Below, piece by piece: positions 1 through 5,229 of a DNA stretch of 5,229 nt. How positions within the stretch are numbered: position 1 is the first letter of the stretch; each line of letters opens with the position of its first letter. Position numbers and translations under genes: made by a program. Below the pieces are notes generated by a model that made no database searches, was not told the origin of the DNA, and worked only from the letters and a program-made list of their open reading frames with translations. This DNA comes from Thermodesulfovibrionia bacterium (GTDB lineage Bacteria > Nitrospirota > Thermodesulfovibrionia > UBA6902): positions 1 to 5,229 of the forward strand of contig CAMYJJ010000220.1 in NCBI GenBank assembly GCA_947258735.1. The letters are read 5' to 3'.

Positions 1-2404
1 CAAGTTTATCAGTGAGATCACCGGTTACAATTTTGTCTATGATGAACGGGTCAAAGGGAAAATCACCATCATAGCCCCTACCAAGCTTTCTATTGATGAA
101 TCATTCAGCTTATTCACCTCTATTCTTAAACTGAAGGGCTATACCATTATCCCTTCCGGTCCCAAGACCTATAAAATAATTCCTTCATCTCTTGCAAAAC
201 AGGCAGGCCGGATCCATGAAGACTCCACCGTGCCTGTCAACGAAGGGTATATAACGAAAGTGTTACCCACTGAACATATCAAGGCCGCTGAGACACTCCA
301 GTTTTTACGTCCTGTCGTATCAAAGGACGGGCATATTTCTGCATTTGGTCCCAGGAACCTGCTGCTCATTGTTGACTCTGCCATTAATATCGAAAAGATT
401 ATTGCCATTCTTAAATTGATAGACAAACCGACCGTCAGTGAAGAGGAAGCAAAGATATATGTCTATTTTCTTGAGCATGCAGATGCAGACGAACTATCAA
501 AGGTCCTGCAGGGCATAATCAGAAATCTTCAAACTGCGCGTAAAACAGTAAGGCGTGATCAAAAGAAAACAACGTCCACTGCAGCTCCTGTTCTTAATGT
601 AACACCTGACACATCAACCAATTCACTGGTCATTGTTGCCCCGCCTTCGGAATATGGAAACATTGAAGAAGTGATCATGACTCTTGATAAGAAGAGAAAG
701 CAGGTTTATGTCGAGGCAATGATTATTGAAGCCTCAACTGATAAGCTTCTGGAACTTGGAACAAAATGGAGGGCGGCTGCAACGCATAATGACGAGCCTA
801 TAGTAATTGGCGGGGTAGGTAATGTTGATTCGGCAACCACCTTAAGCATCATTAACGGACTGTCCGGTTTTTCGGTGGGGGGAATTGGGAATTTCCTTGA
901 TATCCCGGTTACGGCAATTGGTTCGGATGGTTCGGTATCAACAAATACACTTACGGCGCCCGGATTTGCAGCGCTTTTCAACAGCAATGAGTTCAAGGAT
1001 GTTATTAATGTTCTCTCGACTCCGCAGATCCTTACTTCAGATAATGAAGAAGCAGAGATTCTTGTAGGTGAGAATGTTCCGTTCATATCCCAGAGAGAGC
1101 GCAATGCAACAACGACGAACACAGTACTGAATACCATTGAAAGAACAGATGTCGGCATCAAACTTCGCATCAAGCCCCAGATAACGGAAGGCAATTATGT
1201 GAAACTTGATTTATTTCAGGAAATATCTTTTGTCAAAACGGCCTCTGATGACATTCTGACTACTGTCGGACCTTCGACAACCAAGAGATCTACCAGGACC
1301 TCTGTTGTTGTAAAGGACGGAAGAACCGTTGTTATAGGCGGACTGATGCAGGAGAGGGAAGAGGTGAGCATCAACAAAGTACCCATACTGGGAGATATTC
1401 CGATTCTTGGGTGGCTCTTTAAATTTAAAAGCAAATCAAAGAACAAGCAGAACCTTCTTGTCTTTCTATCTCCTCATATTGTCAAGGAAGACGACGACCT
1501 GACTACCATCACTGATGGGAAACGAGAGCGTTTTGTAAAAGAGGAAAAATTCTATAAACCCGGGGAGTTGTTTGTGAAATTCAATGAAGGTGTTTCCCGG
1601 GAAAGGGCCATGGACATCATTAAAAAACGTCATGCGTCGGTGATTAAGTATTTTGAAAGCAGCGGGGTGTACCACATTAAGCTCAAACAATATATGGAAG
1701 TTGAAGACGCGATTGACAAGTTCACTGCCTATCCCGAGGTAATGTATACAGAACCGAATTATAAAATCAATATTAAAAATGATCTGTCTGAATTCGGTAA
1801 ACGGGGTGAAACAGAAAAGCCTGCGTGCCCTGAAGAAAAAGATATTTATAAAGGACAACAGGAAACTTCATTGCTGGAGCGGCACGGAGATAAAAAAAAA
1901 ATCGCTGCAGTTGAGCCTGAACCTGAAGCAGTACATACTTATGTGCAGGAACGACCTTCCACTCTAGTCCACCATGCCGACAATGAACTGTCTAAAAGCA
2001 TATTATCGAAAGAGATTGACCATTTCCCTGAAACAGGAAAGTTTCAGGAAACTGATAAAACTGAGACAGCAATAAAGGAGGCTGTTGACATAAAGAGCAG
2101 CGCTTCAACGTCTCCGGACAATGTGACTGATACAACATATAGTGAAACCATTTATGCTCATACAGCAACACCTACTCAAAGGGGGAAGTATTATATCCAG
2201 GTAGGGGCCTGGAAAACCACTGAACATGCAATAGATGCGTATAATACATTAAAGGCCCGATATGTTGATACGTATATTATTAAGGAAAATGCGTTCAACA
2301 AGGTAAGAATAGACGGTATCATGACAAAACATGAAGGCAATCTCATTATAATAGACCTTGAGGATGACTATCATCTTCACCCTTTTCTTGCCAGAAATCA
2401 TTAA
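1..2404 (+). CDS. gspD: Type II secretion system secretin GspD, 5'-truncated, with unusual C-terminal extension
   Basis: Outer-membrane secretin, the channel through which T2SS substrates leave the periplasm. The frame is open from base 2 (800 residues visible); the signal peptide and start of N0 lie outside the window. The GTG at 230 is an internal Val. Counting from base 2: N0 domain about 1-67 (motif DERVKGKITI); N1 about 80-142; one further N-type ring domain about 150-227, ending in VEAMIIEAS; secretin core about 228-495, with VLSTPQILTSDNEEAEILVG, VGENVPFIS and the signature KDGRTVVIGGL followed by VPILGDIPILGWLF. GspD normally has three N1-type repeats; only two are seen. Past the core are about 300 extra residues: an S8-propeptide-like module, a charged linker and a SPOR-like domain, each listed separately. 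It lies 20 nt before gspE. PilQ is less likely given the gspE-gspF-pseudopilin context and the lack of visible AMIN domains, although the N-terminus is not seen. Confidence 0.95.
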   Translation, partial: KFISEITGYNFVYDERVKGKITIIAPTKLSIDESFSLFTSILKLKGYTIIPSGPKTYKIIPSSLAKQAGRIHEDSTVPVNEGYITKVLPTEHIKAAETLQFLRPVVSKDGHISAFGPRNLLLIVDSAINIEKIIAILKLIDKPTVSEEEAKIYVYFLEHADADELSKVLQGIIRNLQTARKTVRRDQKKTTSTAAPVLNVTPDTSTNSLVIVAPPSEYGNIEEVIMTLDKKRKQVYVEAMIIEASTDKLLELGTKWRAAATHNDEPIVIGGVGNVDSATTLSIINGLSGFSVGGIGNFLDIPVTAIGSDGSVSTNTLTAPGFAALFNSNEFKDVINVLSTPQILTSDNEEAEILVGENVPFISQRERNATTTNTVLNTIERTDVGIKLRIKPQITEGNYVKLDLFQEISFVKTASDDILTTVGPSTTKRSTRTSVVVKDGRTVVIGGLMQEREEVSINKVPILGDIPILGWLFKFKSKSKNKQNLLVFLSPHIVKEDDDLTTITDGKRERFVKEEKFYKPGELFVKFNEGVSRERAMDIIKKRHASVIKYFESSGVYHIKLKQYMEVEDAIDKFTAYPEVMYTEPNYKINIKNDLSEFGKRGETEKPACPEEKDIYKGQQETSLLERHGDKKKIAAVEPEPEAVHTYVQERPSTLVHHADNELSKSILSKEIDHFPETGKFQETDKTETAIKEAVDIKSSASTSPDNVTDTTYSETIYAHTATPTQRGKYYIQVGAWKTTEHAIDAYNTLKARYVDTYIIKENAFNKVRIDGIMTKHEGNLIIIDLEDDYHLHPFLARNH
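1553..1771 (+). other. S8-protease-propeptide-like module inside the GspD tail
   Basis: About 73 residues just after the secretin core. It opens with YKPGELFVKFNEGVS, has a helix and strand around IIKKRHASVIKYF and GVYHIKL, and ends with YPEVMYTEPNYKI. This pattern (PGE-hydrophobic-VKF near the start, P-x-V-x-Y-x-EPNY at the end) is what I know from the N-terminal prodomains of subtilisin-like proteases such as fervidolysin. No S8 catalytic domain follows, so it is not a protease. In this position it would face the periplasm. It may be a binding module, either structural or for secreted proteases. The family assignment is by recalled motif, not by a profile search. Confidence 0.7.
1892..1901 (+). 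repeat. A10 homopolymer tract in the gspD linker
   Basis: Ten consecutive A bases lie within codons for Asp-Lys-Lys-Lys-Ile. A slip of one base would end translation soon after: with one extra A the reading frame meets a TGA at 1912-1914, and with one A fewer it stops at 1965-1967. Both outcomes would keep the secretin core and the propeptide-like module but remove the SPOR-like domain. The tract and the stops are seen directly; any actual slippage is inference. Confidence 0.9.
2180..2401 (+). other. SPOR-like peptidoglycan-binding domain at the GspD C-terminus
   Basis: The last 74 residues of GspD. They begin with KYYIQVGAW, followed by a helix with the usual alanines (HAIDAYNTLKARY), a strand pair ending in NKVRIDGI, and a second helix leading to HPFLAR at the end. 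This matches the SPOR fold order (strand, helix, strands, helix, strand) with the typical YYIQVGA opening and a KVR strand. SPOR domains bind septal or denuded peptidoglycan glycans. The middle is more diverged than in well-known SPOR proteins, and a profile search has not been run. It would give the secretin a cell-wall anchor, comparable in role to the AMIN domains of PilQ. Confidence 0.75.
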
Positions 2405-2424
2405 ACTGAATTGAACATATTGTC

Positions 2425-3399
2425 ATGGAAACGTTAGATACTATTACAGATGATGATATAGACCATTCTCTCCTGAAGAACCTCCCCCTTTCCTTTGTTA
2501 AAGGCAATGTGTTTCTTCCACTGCGAAGCCCGGAAAGTGAACTGCTTGGCGCAGTTGCCGATAACAGGGGCATCTTTGCACTGAGAGACCTTGCAAGAAA
2601 GATGGACCTTAAGCCCCATCCTGTTGAAGCTACAGAAGAGGTTATTATTGATGCCATAAACCGCATATACAGCCAGACCAGCAGGGTGGATGAGGTCATG
2701 GGGGACATTAAGGGAGAAGACCTGTCCATGATTGCCACGGAATTTGAATCTCCCCAGGACCTTCTTGAGCTTACTGAAGAGGCACCCATTATCAGGCTGC
2801 TTAACGCAATGTTAATGGAGGCGGTAAAAGAAAAGGCAAGTGATATCCATATAGAACCTTATGAAAAAGGGGTGGATGTCAGGTTCAGGGTAGATGGTAT
2901 TTTGAACAAAGTGTTAACTCCTCCCAAAATTATCCACGATGCCCTTATATCAAGAATAAAAATAATAGCTGACCTTGACATTGCAGAAAAAAGACTTCCC
3001 CAGGACGGAAGGATAAAACTTCTTGTAGGCGGAAAGAACATAGACATTAGGGTCTCTATCATACCTACCGCCCTGGGAGAAAGGGCTGTGCTGAGGCTGC
3101 TGGACAGGCAGGCCGGGGTGTTGAGTCTGGAAATGCTGGGGCTGACTGATTCCACTCTCTCTTCCATGAAGAGCGCATTGACGAGACAGAACGGGATCAT
3201 TCTTGTTACAGGACCCACAGGTTCCGGTAAAACAACAACCCTTTATGCTTCGCTTCTTAAACTCAACACAGAAGACCGGAACATAATAACTGTTGAAGAT
3301 CCGGTTGAGTACCAGTTGAGCGGAATAGGGCAGATGCAGGTCAATCCCAAAATAGGACTGACCTTTGCTGCAGGACTCAGGTCGATTCTGACGTCATGA
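2425..3399 (+). CDS. gspE: GspE, T2SS assembly ATPase, N-terminal fragment (frameshifted gene)
   Basis: First 324 residues of the cytoplasmic hexameric ATPase that drives pseudopilus assembly. The N-terminal N1E domain is about 15-90 ([18 protein letters not shown]); N2E starts near 120 with SDIHIEPYE at 139-147, [22 protein letters not shown] at 187-197 and [10 protein letters not shown] at 218-227. The ATPase domain has Walker A GPTGSGKT at 263-270 and the Asp box TVEDPVEY at 289-296. The frame breaks after GLRSIL and two non-homologous residues precede the TGA, so Walker B, the His box and the zinc motif are in the next frame. The ATG is the only start after an in-frame TGA at 2407; no clear Shine-Dalgarno is seen, so coupling to gspD 20 nt upstream is plausible. 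On its own the fragment should not hydrolyse ATP. PilB or MshE are alternatives on sequence alone, but the context favours GspE. Confidence 0.92.
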   Translation: METLDTITDDDIDHSLLKNLPLSFVKGNVFLPLRSPESELLGAVADNRGIFALRDLARKMDLKPHPVEATEEVIIDAINRIYSQTSRVDEVMGDIKGEDLSMIATEFESPQDLLELTEEAPIIRLLNAMLMEAVKEKASDIHIEPYEKGVDVRFRVDGILNKVLTPPKIIHDALISRIKIIADLDIAEKRLPQDGRIKLLVGGKNIDIRVSIIPTALGERAVLRLLDRQAGVLSLEMLGLTDSTLSSMKSALTRQNGIILVTGPTGSGKTTTLYASLLKLNTEDRNIITVEDPVEYQLSGIGQMQVNPKIGLTFAAGLRSILTS

Positions 3400-3401
3400 T
3401 G
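3385..3401 (+). other. gspE: Frameshift and deletion junction within gspE
   Basis: GspE-family proteins read L-R-x-I-L-R-Q-D-P-D-V-x-M-x-G-E-I-R-D across this point. Here Ile (3385-3387) is followed by two bases and then, in another frame, GAC GTC ATG ATG for Asp-Val-Met-Met. The Arg-Gln-Asp-Pro segment is absent: about 13 nt fewer than expected (four codons plus one base). The junction sits at the 8-bp palindrome TGACGTCA (3389-3396). A deletion between short direct repeats such as CTG would explain it, but the ancestral bases are not visible. Confidence 0.88.
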
Positions 3402-3938
3402 GTTGGTGAGATCAGAGACCTGGAAACAGCTGAGATTGCTGTCCATGCGTCTTTAACAGGTCATCTTGTTTTAAGTACGCTCCACACCAATGATGCGCCG
3501 AGCGCTGTGGCAAGACTGGTAGATATGGGAATTGAACCATTTCTTGTTTCTTCTTCACTTGTATGCATCCTTGCCCAGCGGCTTGTCAGGGAATTATGCC
3601 CTTATTGCAAAGAAGCCTATACTCCTTCGCATCAGGAGATTGATTTTCTTGCACTTGACAGTCCTCCGGCCCAGCTATATCGGGGAAAGGGGTGTGACAG
3701 GTGTCTTGAAAAGGGATATCTTGGAAGAACCGGAATATATGAGTTTCTGGAAGTCGGGCCTGAAATAAGAGGTCTTATAGGTCAGAGAAAAGATGCCCAG
3801 GTAATCGGCAAAACTGCGTTCGACCTTGGGTTCAAACCAATGTATATAAATGGTATAGATAAGATCATCAGCGGAGATACCACTATAGATGAAGTCTTGA
3901 GAGTGACCCATAGTTCTAACGTTGCAGAATCACCATAA
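3396..3938 (+). CDS. gspE: GspE, T2SS assembly ATPase, C-terminal fragment (frameshifted gene)
   Basis: The remaining 180 residues of GspE, in the frame after the break. It starts right at Walker B (MMVGEIRD, catalytic-region Glu at 5), then the His box [14 protein letters not shown] at 17-30 followed by TNDA, the AQRLVREL motif, and the zinc-binding cysteines as CPYC (68, 71) and CDRC (100, 103), spaced 28 residues apart, typical of Gsp[11 protein letters not shown] and the C-terminal helices ([12 protein letters not shown]) complete the family ending. The homologous frame begins upstream at about 3390, so the ATG at 3396 is only the first possible start and need not be used; it overlaps the preceding TGA as ATGATG. 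No further stops or losses are seen, so the lesion is recent or artefactual. Fragments plus the missing residues add up to about 508, normal for GspE. Confidence 0.92.
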   Translation: MMVGEIRDLETAEIAVHASLTGHLVLSTLHTNDAPSAVARLVDMGIEPFLVSSSLVCILAQRLVRELCPYCKEAYTPSHQEIDFLALDSPPAQLYRGKGCDRCLEKGYLGRTGIYEFLEVGPEIRGLIGQRKDAQVIGKTAFDLGFKPMYINGIDKIISGDTTIDEVLRVTHSSNVAESP

Positions 3939-3980
3939 GAAGCAGGGATTTGAAGTGGTTTTATCGGTTTATACATAATT

Positions 3981-5156
3981 ATGCCAATATTCAAATATCG
4001 AGGATACGATCATTCAGGTACTGAAACAGAAGGTGTAATCGAAGCTGACGGTCTGAGGGACGCTGCATTTAAGGTCAAAACAAAAGGTGTTTTTCCCAGG
4101 GACATATCAGAGTCTGTCACTTCAGAGAAAAGAGTCCTGTTTAAAAAATTCTCACCCCTTGTGCTTGCCGGTCTTACAAGAAGACTGTCAACTCTCCTGT
4201 CATCAGGTGTGCCTCTTGTAGATGCTATCGGATCATTGTCCATTGAGCAGAAAAGTGAATGGAAGAACCTGTTAATAGATCTGAAAGAAAAGCTTGCTGG
4301 CGGTTCAACTCTTGCGCGTGCAATGGAATCATATCCGGACGTATTTCCTGATTTCTATACAGGGCTTGTTGCTGCGGGTGAGAACAGCGGCAGGCTGACA
4401 GATGTCCTGATGAAACTTTCTGACTTTCTGGAGAATGAAATTAATATAAAGAACAAGGTTAAGACAGCGTTGATCTATCCGCTATTTATGGCGGTAGTCA
4501 GCATATCCATAGTGCTGTTCCTCTTTACATTTGTTATTCCAAAAATAACAAAAATATTTGAAGATACGGCAACTACGCTGCCTGTCATGACAGTCATACT
4601 CATCTGGGTAAGCGCAACATTGAAGAAATTCTGGTGGCTTTTATTAGCTCTGGCAGCAGGAGTGGTTGTTTTCCTGAAAAAAATCAAAGAGACACGAAAA
4701 GATTTAATAGATGCGGTTCTGATAAAAGACCCTACCGGGATTCTCATGGGATTATATATGTTGAGATTTACCATGACCATGGGCTTTCTGCTTTCGGGAG
4801 GGCTTCCGATTCTCCAGGCCATGAAATTGACAGGCAAATCAACCGGGAATGTTGTTCTGGAAAATAGAATCATTGAGGCGGAAAAGCATGTGTCCCAGGG
4901 TGCCAAACTTTCGACCAGTCTTGAGGGGTTCCCTCCGACATTACTTCAGATTATTTCTACAGGCGAAGAGACAGGGAAACTGCCGGAAGTCCTGCAAAAG
5001 ACATCAGAGTCATATGAATCCGAATTTGACAGGAAACTTAACCGATTGATAAGTCTTCTTGAACCATCCCTCATATTGGTGATGGGCCTGGTGGTCGGAT
5101 TTATTGTAGTAGCAGTGCTCATGCCTATTTTTGAACTTAATGAAATGATGAAATGA
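3981..5156 (+). CDS. gspF: Type II secretion system inner-membrane platform protein GspF
   Basis: Polytopic inner-membrane protein that couples the GspE ATPase to pseudopilin assembly. At 391 residues it is full length for the family (about 400). The start is secure: MPIFKYRGYD is the usual GspF opening. It has two repeated T2SSF domains, about 62-185 and 261-384. The duplication is visible as RRLSTLLSSGVPLVDAI with GENSGRLTDVL (133 onward) in the first copy, and TMGFLLSGGLPILQAM with GEETGKLPEVL (328 onward) in the second. Predicted membrane segments are about 163-187, 215-232 and 362-383, as expected. It lies 42 nt after gspE and overlaps the next gene by ATGA. No Shine-Dalgarno is seen before the ATG. 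PilC is the closest alternative family; the neighbouring gspD and pseudopilin genes favour GspF. Nothing is broken. Confidence 0.95.
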   Translation: MPIFKYRGYDHSGTETEGVIEADGLRDAAFKVKTKGVFPRDISESVTSEKRVLFKKFSPLVLAGLTRRLSTLLSSGVPLVDAIGSLSIEQKSEWKNLLIDLKEKLAGGSTLARAMESYPDVFPDFYTGLVAAGENSGRLTDVLMKLSDFLENEINIKNKVKTALIYPLFMAVVSISIVLFLFTFVIPKITKIFEDTATTLPVMTVILIWVSATLKKFWWLLLALAAGVVVFLKKIKETRKDLIDAVLIKDPTGILMGLYMLRFTMTMGFLLSGGLPILQAMKLTGKSTGNVVLENRIIEAEKHVSQGAKLSTSLEGFPPTLLQIISTGEETGKLPEVLQKTSESYESEFDRKLNRLISLLEPSLILVMGLVVGFIVVAVLMPIFELNEMMK

Positions 5157-5229
5157 ACCTATTGAAAATAAGACATTCAGGTGGATTTACTTTGATAGAA
5201 CTTATGGTGGTTATGATCATTATAGGGGT
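5153..5229 (+). CDS. gspG: Type II secretion pseudopilin, probably GspG, 3'-truncated
   Basis: Only the first 25 codons are in the window. The start ATG overlaps the gspF stop (ATGA), so translation is probably coupled. The protein begins MNLLKIRHSGG and continues FTLIELMVVMIIIG, a class III (prepilin) signal: a short basic leader, Gly at -1, Phe at +1 and Glu at +5 of the mature chain, then a hydrophobic helix. Prepilin peptidase GspO would cut between the second Gly and Phe and N-methylate the Phe. GspG is the major pseudopilin and normally follows gspF. The visible part cannot exclude another pseudopilin such as GspH, so the gene name rests on position. Confidence 0.87.
   Translation, partial: MNLLKIRHSGGFTLIELMVVMIIIG

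Noticed and set aside
230..232. GTG as the start of gspD
   Set aside because: The same frame is open back to base 2 and encodes recognisable N0-domain sequence, so the GTG is an internal valine and the gene begins outside the window.
706..1194. Reverse-strand open frame of 162 codons
   Set aside because: Lies entirely opposite the conserved secretin core; no recognisable family, and the + strand protein explains the region.
2346..2789. Reverse-strand open frame of 147 codons across the gspD/gspE boundary
   Set aside because: Opposes conserved GspD and GspE coding sequence and looks like an antisense shadow, rich in Ser and Arg with no known motif.
3389..3396. Palindrome TGACGTCA as a regulatory operator
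   Set aside because: It falls inside gspE and encodes the conserved Asp-Val of the Walker B region; an 8-bp palindrome alone is weak evidence. It is noted only as the site of the deletion junction.
3939..3980. Promoter or terminator between gspE and gspF
   Set aside because: Only 42 nt, with no clear hairpin, T-run, or -35/-10 pair at proper spacing.
4677..4683. A7 tract in gspF as a slippage site
   Set aside because: Short run within a Lys-Lys loop of a conserved, intact gene; common by chance at this base composition.
1..5229. Type IV pilus operon (PilQ, PilB, PilC) instead of T2SS
   Set aside because: Secretin, ATPase, platform and pseudopilin in D-E-F-G order with an N0-N1 type secretin fit T2SS; pil operons usually place pilQ after pilMNOP and pilB/pilC separately.

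Overview
The window is a stretch of a type II secretion system (T2SS, general secretory pathway) operon, all on the + strand: the 3' part of gspD (outer-membrane secretin), gspE (cytoplasmic assembly ATPase, broken by a frameshift), gspF (inner-membrane platform protein) and the first 25 codons of a pseudopilin gene that is most likely gspG. The order D-E-F-G is the classic T2SS order. Spacers are 20 nt (D/E) and 42 nt (E/F), and gspF and gspG overlap by an ATGA. There is no gene-free stretch longer than 42 nt. I see no promoter, terminator, RNA gene, CRISPR or insertion sequence. The window is internal to the operon at both ends.

The organism must be a diderm (Gram-negative) bacterium because a secretin needs an outer membrane. 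Base composition is moderate, slightly AT-rich by eye. The style of the secretin and ATPase would fit Desulfobacterota, Nitrospirota or a related lineage, but this is a weak inference and I cannot name a genus.

Region by region: 1-2404 is the secretin. Its N0 domain is cut by the window edge. It shows only two further N-type ring domains instead of the usual three, then a normal secretin core. After the core comes an unusual tail of about 300 residues: a module resembling the propeptide of subtilisin-like (S8) proteases, a charged linker of about 136 residues containing an A10 tract, and a terminal SPOR-like domain of the kind that binds peptidoglycan. 2425-3938 is GspE, complete in its domains but split at 3385-3401, where about 13 nt (coding for the conserved Arg-Gln-Asp-Pro before the Walker B segment) are missing and the frame changes. 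3981-5156 is an intact, ordinary GspF. 5153-5229 is the start of a pseudopilin with a textbook prepilin leader.

In the usual model, GspE hydrolyses ATP on the cytoplasmic side, GspF passes the motion to the growing GspG pseudopilus, and the pseudopilus pushes folded periplasmic substrates out through the GspD channel. If the gspE lesion is real this T2SS is probably inactive; if it is an assembly error, the operon is intact. The most novel item is the composite GspD tail, which could anchor the secretin to the cell wall and perhaps contact protease substrates.
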